Shown: one piece after another, positions 24,321 to 36,133 of the stretch
How positions within the stretch are numbered: the first letter of the stretch is position 1
Layout: every line of letters starts with the position of its first letter
DNA from: Silene conica
Taxonomy: Eukaryota; Streptophyta; Magnoliopsida; Caryophyllales; Caryophyllaceae
Reading direction: 5' to 3'
DNA: 64,000 nucleotides
NCBI GenBank assembly: GCA_029255685.2
Contig: CM055313.2
Coordinates: 48,006,079 to 48,070,078, forward strand
Position numbers and translations under genes: made by a program
Notes under the pieces: generated by a model
The model's database searches: none
Told to the model about the DNA's origin: nothing
The model's input: the letters and a program-made list of their open reading frames with translations, nothing else

Positions 24321-25362
24321 CCCTGAGCCAAAAATCGTAAAAAGGCAACTTACTCTAAACTTCACAAATCGATTCTAATCTTCCAAAATTGCTACCAACA
24401 AACAATTTCTACCATACATAAGACTTGTACAACTCAATAACAAGCATCAATTTCCACCATTTAAGCATATTAGAATCACATCTTATATTCGTCTTAAGGA
24501 TGCAATTCCTGAAAATCAACCTATAAGCATGTGAAATAAAATCAAAGCATATGAACATCACATATGAACAATCCCAACATGTTTCTAAGTCCTAATAACA
24601 ACAACAATATGCAAAATCGGAAACTTTCCACAACAAAATCAAGAAACATGCTATTAAACAAATAAAGGCCGAGTTTCTCATTATCGTCACCTTTACTTAG
24701 CGAAACCTTCGAGATATTGTTCAATAACCACCAAGTCCTCTTCCGGGTTAACACAAACACCGCCTAAAACAACACAAACATCGAAGAAAATCACGAATTT
24801 CGAAATTAAGTGAACAGGCCGAAAATCCAACTGTCACAAATTGCAAGATTGATTACCTTAAAACGACGGGCTCAAGAAGAGGAATCCGTAGCCGCGAAAA
24901 TCGCCTCAATCGGATAAGAAACGAAGATTTTATGAGAGTTTTAAGATTGAAGAAGGAGAAAATCAAAAATGGTGTTTGTTGTTAAATTTACAAATCTGAA
25001 AAATCAAATGAAGGACTGAGGTAGAGGATGGTGGGGTTAGGGTTTTGTGAGGAAAAAGAGGGGAAATGGGTCCATTAACAAGTTAGGCCCATAAGACAAG
25101 TTTTAAGACGGTTTAAGCTAAGAACACCGACTTAAGGTAACTACAAACTTAAGACGATATAAATATTTCCGGACTATGAAATTAAATTGTTAAGACGTAA
25201 ATTACGCAATTAAATGAAATATTATTTAAATACTTTAACTATTCTCACATAAATTAAATAGTTATTTAAATGAAATTACAAAAATTATGAAATATAAATT
25301 ATTTCTCGAACTTGAACTTAAAATCTTTAACCTTCCAAGTCCCGAAATATTGGGATGTTACA

Positions 25363-27751
25363 ATCTATATCATGTTCGTCAACCATAACAATGTATCTGT
25401 CTGGAGGAATAGAGACTCTTCCCGACCTCCTAGGTTCCTCAGGAATGTCTACCGCAGCCGAGGTTGAAGGAACTGTTTCCTCCAATGGGTGCTCGGTAGT
25501 TGGTTCTTGAATCTCCGATAAATTGAAGGTTCTATTAATCGACTTGTTCTCGAGAAATTCTTTCTCTAAGAACGTCGCACTAGCTGTAACAAAAATACGT
25601 TGTTCGGTTGGCGAGTAGAAGTAATGACCAAACGTTCCTTTTGGATAGCCTATAAAGTATGTCTTGACCGATCGCGGGCCGAGCTTATCCTCGTGTCTCC
25701 ACTTGACATAAGCCTCATCGCAGCCTTAAACCCGAATAAAGGACAAGTTAGGGACCGTTCCCTTCCATAATTCGTATGGAGTCTTGTCAACAACTTTAGA
25801 CGGACTTCGATTAAGTATTAGAGCGGCCGACAAAAGAGCATAGCCCCACAATGAATCAGGCACAACGGTGTGACTCATCATGGATCGAACCATATCAAGT
25901 AGAGTTCAACTTCTCCGTTCGGACACACCATTTAATTGTGGTGTTCCAGGTGGAATTAACTGTAGAACGATACCACAGTCTTTAAGGTGTTGATCAAACT
26001 CGTGAGAAAGATACTCGCCACCACGATCAGAACGTACTGCTTTAATCTTTCTTCGCAGTTGGTTCTGTACCCGATTCTAGTATTCTTTGAACTTGTCAAA
26101 GGTTTCACTTTTATGCTTCATTAAGTAGACATAGCCATATCTACTTAAATCATCCGTGAAAGTGATGAAATACCTATAGCCTTCTCGTGCGTTGATCGAC
26201 ATAGGGCCACATACATCCGTATGTATGAGTCCTAATAGGTCGGCAGCGCGCATTCCAACACCTTTGAAGGAAATACGAGTCATGTTTCCGATGAGACATG
26301 ATTCACACGTGCCATATGATTCGAAATCAAAGGCCGAGATAGCTTCATTTTGTTTGAGCTGTTTTACGCGTTTCTCATTTATGTGTCCCATACGGCAATG
26401 CCATAGGTAAGTTTGATCTTTGTCACCTACCTTTAACCTCTTGTTATTCACATGTAATATTTCGGTGGTTTGATCTAAAACATAAATTCCATTCATGGAA
26501 ACTGCCTTGCCATAAATCATATTGTGTAATGAGAAAATACAACTGCTATTTTCTATTACAAATGAAAAACCATGTTTGTCAAGTGCAGAAACTGAAATAA
26601 TGTTTTTGGATAAACTAGGAACATAATAACAGTTATATAAAGATAACTCGAATCCACTTGGAAGCTGGATCACGTATGTTCCCCTCGAGACTGCAGCTCC
26701 ATTCCCGACACGCAGGTCAACCTCACCCTTGATGAGGGGTTCTTGGTTTCAGAGGCCCTGCACATGATTACATAGATGAGAACCACAACCAGTATCTAGT
26801 ACCCAAGTTCCGTAACTTGCATGGTTAATCTCAATCATGTGAATAAAAGAAGAAGAAGACATATCAACAGGAATAACGCGGCCTCAAATGCCCAGTCTTG
26901 TGCGCCTCCAATGCCCAGTCTTGTGGCAATGGTGGCATTCCATGCTTGTATCCTTGCTCTTTGTCTTGCCCTGTGAGTTGCTCGACTCACCTGGCCCACT
27001 CTTAGTGAATCCTGACTTCTTGAACTTGGGCTTACCTACCGCTAGGTCGCCGTGAGCTTTAGCTTTTCCCTTACCCTTACCCTTGCTGGAGATCATGAGA
27101 ACATCCTGCTTCACGCTCCCACTTAATTTCAGGTCCTTCTCGGTCTGTACGAGAAGGCAGTGGAGCTCATGAGGAGTCTTCTTCATGTCGTTCATGTAAT
27201 AGTTGGCCCTGAAGAAGGCGAACCCATCATGAAGTGAATGAAGCATTCGTCAACGATTATGTTCTCACTGATCTTGCAGTTTAGGGCCTCCAGTTTCTCG
27301 ATATTCTCAATCATGTTGAGAATATGTGGGATAACCGCTTGGCCCTTCTGGAGTTTCGCCTCAAAGAAGCGACAAGTATGCTCATAGGAAACGAATCTCG
27401 GAGATTTCGAGAATTCGTTAGAGAGCGTGGTGAAAATCTTGTTTGCACCATGGGTGATGAAGCGTCTTTGCAAATTGGATTCCATTGCATAGATGAGTAC
27501 GTTCTTTATCGCACCCGCTTCCATGACGAAGTCGCTATGAGCGAGAACTTAGTTAGCTCTAGCTCCAGTTCTTGGGTGTGCCGGAATGGGCTCAGTTAAG
27601 TATTTGAGCTTTCTGTCAGCAATGGCAGCATTCCGTAGTGCTGCCTCCCATCATTCCTCAGTCTAGTAGACTGATTCATGGAGTCCATGAAGGCTTTTAG
27701 CTAGGATTCACATGCTAGCTTGGCACTTGGCATTGGGTCTTCACCAACCAT
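25363..27751 (-). pseudogene. Copia gag, protease and integrase region of element A
   Basis: The minus strand encodes the N-terminal half of a copia polyprotein. It has a Gag with a CCHC knuckle start (CHHCHKTGHWRR, about 26900-26945), the GAG-pre-integrase box YLWHCRMGHINEK (about 26375-26415) and the integrase start GLIHTDVCGP (about 26210-26240). It aligns closely with E at 47560-49990. The start is taken at the methionine matching that of E. Several breaks are evident, and the rest of the polyprotein is beyond element B at 1790-3339. Confidence 0.85.
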
Positions 27752-28663
27752 TAGATATACAGCAGTTTAAATGATCGTGTTCTACACTGAAAAGAAGATA
27801 AAAACAAAATCATATAAGCAACTCATTGTTGTGATTTAAGTCTATTTTAAATTGTATTTAAACTCGTAGACTCATGCATTTATATAATTGATCTCCCTCA
27901 AGAATTAGATAAACGGTCCCAAGACTCATAGCTTGGCTAATTCCACCGTTGGAACTCTTGGCCGATAGATTTCCGTAAATCCTATCTATTAGTCCATCAC
28001 AGTCGCTAGATAGTATCGAGTGACCACGATGTTGAGATAAAATAAATCATCTGTTCCCACTTACCCGACGTAGAAGGGGTCATATTATGCCTACCGACGA
28101 AGAAGGGATTCATTGGAGTCTGATTTATAAAGACTAGTCTCAATTTTTGGTTATACGAGGAAGACCCCATCAACTTATATTTATCCATTTTAAGTGAACT
28201 AATATCTAGCATTTGCGTGAATGAATGAAATAAAGTGATGGCTTTGCATGTGACACGTGACATCTGTGTGTCATAGAAAACTAACGCGTATACCTCTACA
28301 TGAGTCAGTTTTCAGGCATGTTATAGGTGGTTTGGTTTTAGGCGGAATATGATGCAAGCTATTATCGATGAAAGCATAAAAATAATGCAATAAACGTAAG
28401 TAAAAGTCCTAGTGTGGCCTATCCTACCAAAATAAACATAAAAACAACTTTGGAATCCACTGTTGGACCCTAGAAGCTTGTCTTGATGTTCCATCTTGGT
28501 CTTTGCAGCGGGAGTGAGCATCCGGTCTCTATGTTTGGTCTTCACATAAACACTAATATAAATTACAAATATAAACCTATTTACATTCTAATTTAAATAC
28601 AAAAGTAATTACATGGCAAAAACCCAAAACGGAGATTCAAGATCTCAAAATTACAAACAAGAC
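27752..28663 (-). mobile_element. Leader region of element A
   Basis: Non-coding sequence corresponding to the leader of E at about 46610-47559. It ends against the LTR of F, so the 5' LTR and primer site of A would be to the right of F, outside the window. Confidence 0.75.
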
Positions 28664-29914
28664 TGTTGAACCCGTCGTTGAGGGGTGTCAAAGATAAGAT
28701 TTATAAAACCTCAGCTTAAACTAGATAGGATAAGTCAAGGGTCGAACCACAAGGAGACAAGGTTAATTATGTTTGCGAATTCAAAGTCTATTACAAGTAA
28801 CCAAAAGGGGGGTTTGATTTAAGATTTGGGACTAACAACTAAGAGATCAAAATAAACAAGAGAATTAAAATAAGATAAAAAAGGAAATTAGGAACTTTGG
28901 TTCCCCATGGTCAAAACAAGTCAATGAAAGGTAAAATAATCAAATAACACAATCCCAAGGAACAAAGAATAAACCTTTAGGTCAATATTCTACCCAATCC
29001 TTACGGTCTTAGGGTTCCTAGAAAGGCACTAAACTTTCGTTCATATGGCAATCCCAACGTTGTTGTTAAACTAATCCTAATAATCTTTCAATCCTAAGGA
29101 TTAGTTCACCAACAACAATGGGGGATTGGTAATTCAATCATTAAACTTATCAAAATCAAGTCTTTACCATGGTTCCCCTAATTCCTAATCACAAGAATTA
29201 GCTATGCATACTTTTAATTATGAAACTAACAATAACAAGAACTAAGAACATCAAAGGAATCAACATAATTAAAGATGATAATAAAAGGGAAAACATGTAT
29301 TGAAAAACAACAATAAGATGAACAATAAGATTAATTAAAAGGGAAAGATTAATTGTATCAAACTTACAAACTTAATTGGAATTCAAGAACAAAGATGAAA
29401 ACTTGGAATAAAATCTCTTTCTAACTATGGAGTTTTGAATAACATGGAGTGCTTGACCTAATTTTCGTGCTTAGGTCTCCTTAAATAAGCTCTAATTACA
29501 AGATTAGGTAAGTAAAACACGAAATAAAAGGCGCGGACACAATTTCTGGGTCGGTCGACCTCTTTTCCGGGTCGGTCAACCGCTTCTGTTGACATTGGGC
29601 TTTTCCGTATTCTGGGCTTAGGTCGGTCGACCTCTTTAGTGGGTCGGTCGACCCTTTCATGTACGTATCAGCTTAAATTTGGCCCGTAAACAACACTTGG
29701 ATGTGCATCCGGATCCTTGCTCCGCATTATTACTCAAAACAGCTTCCGGAGGGCGATTAAAGTTCGGTTTTGTCCACTTCCGCGTATTCCTACATTTAAA
29801 ACATAGAAATGCCAAAGTAAACCGTTTCGGGAGAAATAGCAACTAAAAGTCACAAAAATATAAGAAAATACGTGCCAAAAGAATAAATAAAATGCATAAA
29901 ATAGGCACGTATCA
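28664..29914 (-). mobile_element. 3' LTR of F
   Basis: About 1.25 kb, minus-strand start TGATACGTGCCTATTTTATG at 29914, end near TTCAACA at 28664 (the exact edge could be 3 bp further in). It carries two motif pairs at 29549-29581 and 29621-29653. Confidence 0.8.
29549..29653. repeat. Two paired GGTCGGTCGACC motifs in LTR F
   Basis: Pairs 29549-29560 with 29570-29581 (second unit GGTCGGTCAACC) and 29621-29632 with 29642-29653. Spacers are 9 bp each. Confidence 0.88.
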
Positions 29915-29992
29915 AACTCCCCAAACCAAACCTTGCTTGTCCTCAAGCAAGCACTAAGACTCAAAAGAAAAGAAAACTTCTAATGGAACGGA
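29915..29992 (-). mobile_element. Polypurine tract and 3' end of F interior
   Basis: Plus reads AACTCCCCAAACCAAACC then CTTGCTTGTCCTCAAGCAAG. On minus the latter is the self-complementary CTTGCTTGAGGACAAGCAAG, common upstream of the polypurine tract in plant Athila/Tat elements. It is cut by H at target site ACGGA (29988-29992). Confidence 0.85.
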
Positions 29993-30415
29993 TGTAACAC
30001 CCCCATTTATTTAAGAGCCTTTAGCAAGACATTCTTAAATAAATAGAGCTGTTAACATCTCGGAATAACCGAGGTAGTGAATAACAAAGTAAACAAACCA
30101 AAGTACTTTAATTTAAAACTGATTAAATTGAACTTGATATTACAACAACTACGAGGTCCGAACCTTGATAAAAAAATACAACTGAAGATATCTAAGTGTG
30201 ATCTAACTCTAAGTAGGTCCAAACAATGTCTCTCTCCATGCCCAGGCTCCTAATCCATCTGTCACTGACCTGTAGAATCTACTCCCCATTCCGGATCATC
30301 GTAGGTGTCACACGAATACACAGGGTCAACCACGAGGTTGAGTAGGAAAACATCACAGAAACATAAATAGGAACAGATCAGAACACAACTCCGTCTCCAT
30401 ATCACCAATCATCCA

Positions 30416-30560
30416 CTTCACCTCCACCACTCCACACCTCCATCACACCACACCTCCCATCACATCACACCTCTCATCACACCACACCTCTCATGGCCAT
30501 ATCACAAGTCCCATATCACAAGACCCATATCACAAGACCCATTTCACAACTCCCGATCTC
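30416..30560. repeat. Short tandem repeats CACACCTC and CATATCACAAGAC in LTR H
   Basis: Degenerate repeats of CATCACACCACACCTC followed by three copies of CCCATATCACAAG. Present again at 36557-36700 in the other LTR. Confidence 0.85.
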
Positions 30561-31194
30561 CACAGTGATCAATAATAATAATACAATCCACAGTACAGTA
30601 ATAATCAATTTTATCAAACTCGTAATAAGCATCACTTACACATTTCATGTCATAACATGAATCATAATATATTTCCCCTACCTCAATTTGCAGAAGGACA
30701 ACCGAACAGCTGCTAGAAATATTCCACCTCGAGCTCAGTTCCTATAAATAGTACTTAATATCAACATATAACCATACCACTAAATACTGCTAAAAATAAT
30801 ATTCGATCATGTTCGTAATTGGTATACTTATCCCATACTGTAATTATACATATCAACATACTCATATCCATACCAATTAATATTAGTTCCTTATTCATAT
30901 CAATCCTCACTAATTAATTACAACTTACTAATTATAGACTTACTATATATAGACTCACTATATATAGACTTACTAAATATGGCATACGATTAATTACTCA
31001 ATTATTATAAAATTCATAACAACATCCATAACATAGACAATACAATAACAATTTACATTAATAGTAATAACCATGATAATAATCATAATATACATACACT
31101 AACAACAACTTGTAATAATAAGAATAACAACATTAAGCCAATGCCAATATCAAATACACTAATACTAATATTATTATCGTATAACAGCCCCTAC

Positions 31195-31790
31195 ATAAAT
31201 ATACTTACACGACACAACGACCCTTGACCGCCTCCAAAACAGCCCCCCATCGACCCATTTTCTCCGCCCGGACAGCTACTCCACCACGGTGGCTGCCTAC
31301 CTTGCACCTTGGTGCACCACCGGGTACCACCCACTAAGCCTGAACCAACCACACGGCCCCTAGATTGCCCCTGCAACAGACACGGCAACAACAACAACAA
31401 GCAAATCCCGACACCGTGGTCTGTTGCAGCCCTCTTCCCAACGCCACCGTTACCAGCCCGGTCCCCGACAACTGTCGCCCCTGGACCCAACCTCAACCAC
31501 GTACTACCACCTCCCTCTTTCACCCATTAGCCACCACCAGAAGCCACCATGGCCACAACCACGATACTTCTAAAACAGCCTGGACACACGACCCTGTTTA
31601 AAGTGTTCAGAAATTCGCCTATGACCCCTTCCTTCTCATGGTGATTTCTCTCACCTCCATGCCCCACTCCACCTCTGGCCACCACCGTTGCCACCACTGA
31701 GGTACGGTGGTTCCAGGGGTGGTACCATCTTCCTCTCGTCTCACCTATAACCACCGCAATTACCGCCCCAAACCTCACTGCCTTTCACGC
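31195..31790. other. C-rich segment of LTR H
   Basis: A GC-rich island within AT-rich LTR, shared with 37335-37925 and weakly with 18330-18800. Open frames on both strands (such as minus 31191-31523 and 37342-37659) are rich in G, R, P or H and show no family features. I do not call a gene. Confidence 0.6.
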
Positions 31791-32884
31791 TCTGCTCTGT
31801 TTTCCTGCTGAGTTTTATTTTATTTTCTTTTTACACATCTCTTCATACTATGTTCACGACAACTCCCTAGCCTTTCCCGACCACCACTCAACACCCTACA
31901 GCCACCACACTAACCACTCACACCCTATTACCAACCCTCATGGTCTCGAGTCCATAAACAACGTAATAAACCACTGTTTAACAATTTACGAACACAACAC
32001 AAAAACAGAGTAATAACGTGTTGCTACTGGTCATTTTCATGGCGTTTAGGATTAAAAACACGGTGGTCCTAAGGAGTTTAAAGACGATAATTATGTTCTT
32101 CATATTGTAAATATGAGATGCTAACAAAATATGTTGATTCGAAACCAAAAGAAAACACGATAAACTACTTACAAACACCCATTCGCGCAAGGCCAAACGA
32201 TGATGGTGATGTCTTGTTCCTGCTGCGTTTCCCCCTCTGGTTTTCCTTAGTTTACACGGTGGTTGGAGTGGTGTTCACTATGGGGTGGTAGAAGCAGAAG
32301 AGATGCAGGCAGTAGTGGTCGTAGTAGGGTTTGACGAACAATTGAGGCAGATTATGGTAGGTGATTAGGGTTTCTTTTTTTTTTGGATTTGTGAAGGTGT
32401 ATGTCGCTTCTTAATATACTTAGGGTTTCTTTTTGTTTTGTGTTCTAATATGGTACATACGGGTCACCGGGTCACCCTACCCTTCATGCCTCGTTTAAAC
32501 CCAGGCCCATCACGTATCACGATAATTATAATACCCATATACCGTTCTCGAGTCGATTAACGATAAACGAGCACTTACAATGATATATTATAATAGCGAT
32601 TAGTAAAAACACGTATCGAAATAAATGAACTTAATACGAATTACGAAAATACGGTTACGAAAATACGGGTTATTACAGTCTCCCCCCTTAGAATGAACTT
32701 CGTCCCGAAGTTCAACCACAGTCAGGTGACAACCAATCCTACTCACGCAAACTTGGGACACGGACATAACAAAACATTAACCACATCATTTACTTGGAAC
32801 ATGAATGCCTCGAGTATAAATGCCCAGGGGATATCAGCACGCTAATATAATAAATAATATTAAGGTAAAATAGGGAGTATTACA

Positions 32885-35800
32885 GTCTTCCCTTCTTAAA
32901 AATGAACTTCGTCCCGAAGTTCGCCACCCCATAACGGTAAAGAACTTATAACAAGCATGAAACAATCATCAATAGCACTTATATAGACTTCAAAACACGA
33001 AATGTTACATTCTACCCTCGTTAAGAGACTTTGTCCCCAGATTTCAACTCATAACTAAGTTAAAAGATACTTCACGAATCACATTATAAAGAATAACAGA
33101 AGTAAATCGGATTATCAGTATATTCGAACAATCACGACATATCGATTTTACATGCTATAACAACTAGCCATAACGTAAAATCACCAAGATTTTACAATTC
33201 TATCCTCCTTAAAACATGGTTACGTCCTCGTAACCCCATTATAAGAATTCCCAGCACAATACTCCGTCTTACCCAAAAACTCACTCTAAGTAACCAAGTA
33301 TTGTATTATCATTGTCGAATCTAAGACCAAGGACAAGGGTGAGTGAACTTGCGGGATAAAACCACGAATCAGTGCCTCATCTTAATATCGATTTCAAACT
33401 CATACTACAACTCAATCATCAAGGTCACACTGGACCATAAACACCATATGGCACTACGGCCAGATAACTTATAACTCGGTACCAAATCAACCATGGTCTT
33501 TGTTCCAAGATCACGAGCAACTCTATCCCACGAAACTCTAGCCCAACAGCGAATTAACATGACAATGTACGTATGTTAACCAATTCATCGACACGTTTGT
33601 AGGTACACTTACAATTCCACAATTCATGAAACAAGAGCTTGTACACTATACCAGACGAGTCTAATACAGAATTATTACACATAACACAAAATAATAAATT
33701 ACCAAAAGCTTAATCCATCTCACAAACAAAAGAATTATTTTATAATTAGAGAGTTTTTTTTTTTTTTAACTTCCAAAATAAAAGGACAATTACTAATATA
33801 CCACTCGAATAAGTACACAAAAGAGGCCCATAGCAAGTATCATGTAATCATATAACCTTGAGCAATAACAAGAGTATTAGGGTCTGTAGAAATCGAGTTA
33901 CGCAGTAAAACAGAATCGGAATAGGTAACACTTGCATACCCTTGAAATTTCTCACAAATTTAATATATTAACAACAATGTAAACAAGCAAGAAGTTTAGA
34001 GTTCATAATCATATTTTAGAAGCAAAACCATATTTTAGGAAAAGACATAGAACAAAGTTTTAATGAACGTAATTAAACATGGGGCATTGACATGTTTCAC
34101 AAAATATGCACAAATCATGGACTAACGAGACCGTTTAGCATATCTAGGTATTAATAATTTAACCAGATCACTTAGGTATAACTCAACTTACATCATCTAT
34201 CATGAGACTAATAAAATACATGTCTTGTAATATAAGAGTTCATATAACGCGCAACAAATAAGCATCCGGGCAGGCTTTCATCAACACGTAAGTACAGAAT
34301 TTGTCATATTGCAAAAAATTACTACAATTATTAAAAGATCAAGCGTCATCATGGTTATTCATCATCTTGAAATACAAATTTAAAACTTTTGAAACCTTTG
34401 GAAAAACTTTTGAAACGCTGAAATGGTAGTTTGTGACAATTATAAACACAAGCAAAGGGCTATTTTTCAACTACAGATCGCACTCGAAACTGCACGGAGA
34501 CATTCTGACTCTCCTTTACTAAAACGTTGTTCTCACAAATTGTAGCTCACGGATCATGAAATTTAACGATAAAGTAAACGTATGCACAACACTAAATCAC
34601 ATGCCAAACTAACTAATAACTCAATACATCGTGATCAGATTTCGAACATAGTAATATGCAATTCATTTTATAGCGCAACAGTATACATGACGGAGTCATA
34701 GGCTATTACATCAGGGAACTAGAGAAAGATGTACCTTTAATATACGAAAGAATAGCAACAAGGTTCACGTTGCTCAAAATAACCACCATTAATTATAACA
34801 ATTAAATTGCTATATAACTTTTACTCATGACATCGTGCTAATAATTTTACTAGTTAAATTCCATTCTACCACTTGGCAAGACTCCTCTCTGATAAACATG
34901 ATTTTAACATCACATAGGAACATCACATAATCCACAATTGATTGAACTTTTATATAAAACTTATCTAACCCATAATTTCACCAATAAGCATGCTGCAGCA
35001 CTTGTAAAGAAATCACAATTAAATCACCGCTCAACTATATTGCGAGTTTTAATAGTTTCTAGAAAAATATAATGAATTAACTAATCATAGGAAAAAGAAT
35101 CAAATGCACATCCTAAGGGAATTATTTATAACAAATTCAAACACTCAGTTGGTCTGAAGAAAACTTTACCGCGATTCGACAGAAAATTGGACAACTTGTA
35201 GAAATCACTATTAAATAACGACTCGTTAAGATCTACATGGGTTATCATACATAAAATTTTCATACTCATATAGAGAACAAATTTTAGATGGCAGCTTTTT
35301 CAAGCGAGGTAACATTTTGAAAACTTATCAAAAATTTTAGTTCTTTTACAACTTCACATTCTACTGCGAAGCTCAACCATTTTTCTTCCATAACACATTG
35401 ACATATTATTGAGGCATAAACACTACCATATTAACATGTACTCATCACTCAAACTGTAACTGTCATCTAGAACACGTTAAGATTTCTAAGCTGGAAGTAA
35501 AACCAACTAATTACTCAAAATTTATACATTGCATGTATATACCATTGTAACACATATTTATATATCATTCATGGCTTGAGGCAACACATTCCGCATATCA
35601 CTAGACAGGGATTACTAGTATATATATAAGTCTGGTCATTCATATCCAAATACCAACAATATACGACCTAGTTACGGTAATCATTTAATAATTAGATAAT
35701 CACATGTACGCTTCAAACACCAAAATGATATGATCACATCCCTCTTAGCTATTGCTCAACAATTACACATCCATACTCTTCAAATTTTAATTCAATCATC

Positions 35801-36133
35801 CTGCTCGATCCACATTTTAATATCAAACATAACTTTCAACCCACATTATTAACTGTAAATCATGTATCACTTACCTCATTCTTCTCCTGTAAGGACGTTA
35901 GTACAGTATAACAAGGTCACTATATAGGCTACCCCACTCTTCAATTACTCTCATAGGGTTCCCGAGACAGAACCGAAAGGGCCCAGGTCTGGTGTGAGGG
36001 GGGCCCTAACTCATCCCGTTCCTTTTTGGGGCTCCTATCAGTCTCATCTCGGGGTTCATTTTATTAGACTCTTCCTACATTCATTATTATCCATTTGGTT
36101 TAGGCCTGAGGATCGTTCGCTCTGATACCACTT
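32885..36133 (-). mobile_element. Non-coding interior of H
   Basis: About 3.25 kb, AT-rich, with no gag, protease, reverse transcriptase or integrase motif and no long open frame. The LTR-proximal end has GAACTTCGTCCCGAAGTTC at about 32904-32922 and the other end has the primer site. Confidence 0.85.
36119..36130 (-). other. Primer-binding site of H
   Basis: Minus strand reads TGGTATCAGAGC, 3 bp from the LTR; matches initiator Met tRNA. Confidence 0.9.

Larger units (their letters stand above)
3340..25362 (-). mobile_element. Element B: non-autonomous Ty3/gypsy-like LTR element, 22 kb with guests
   Basis: LTRs start TGTAAAACCCCTCGCG (3340 and 22323) and end GGGATGTTACA (16387 and 25362). 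The right LTR is 3040 bp, and the left one is the same length once guests C and J are set aside. Target duplication ATCTA lies at 3335-3339 and 25363-25367. A 12-base primer site matching initiator Met tRNA lies at 22309-22320, next to the right LTR, so the element reads right to left. The internal part, about 3.5 kb without solo LTR I, shows no recognisable gag or pol. The strip beside the left LTR (minus GAGGACGAAACTTTTTGAAA) resembles the polypurine region of Tekay/Del-type gypsy elements, which suggests but does not prove that origin. By eye the LTRs differ by roughly 2%, so it is older than its guest C. Confidence 0.85.
22323..25362 (-). mobile_element. Right (5') LTR of B
   Basis: A 3040-bp uninterrupted LTR. 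It preserves the empty sites for C (CATAT, 23362-23366) and J (GGCAG, 24206-24210), and is followed by target duplicate ATCTA at 25363-25367. It carries both hairpin arrays (about 22995-23640 and 23927-24320). Confidence 0.93.
776..28663 (-). mobile_element. Element A: Ty1/copia retrotransposon, Angela-like, fossil
   Basis: A minus-strand copia element of the same family as element E (41935-52976), to which its coding and untranslated parts align closely. It is present in two blocks, 776-3339 (LTR edge, 3' untranslated region, reverse transcriptase and RNase H) and 25363-28663 (leader, gag, protease, integrase), separated by the nested element B with target duplication ATCTA at 3335-3339 and 25363-25367. 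Its 5' LTR is not in the window because element F has inserted into its leader. It is clearly broken, with several breaks besides the insertions. It is the oldest layer here, since B, F and probably G all sit inside it. Confidence 0.85.
29993..32884 (-). mobile_element. Left (3') LTR of H
   Basis: 2892 bp, TGTAACACCCCC to GAGTATTACA. An inner LTR-like end (GGTTATTACA at 32668-32677) followed by a purine-tract-like strip lies 207 bp before the outer end. It contains a C-rich stretch at about 31195-31790. Confidence 0.9.

Noticed and set aside
31191-31523. G/R-rich and P/H-rich frames in the H LTRs (also 37342-37737, 18170-18834)
   Set aside because: Open frames overlap on both strands in a C-rich segment, which is what base composition gives. 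No family motif is present.
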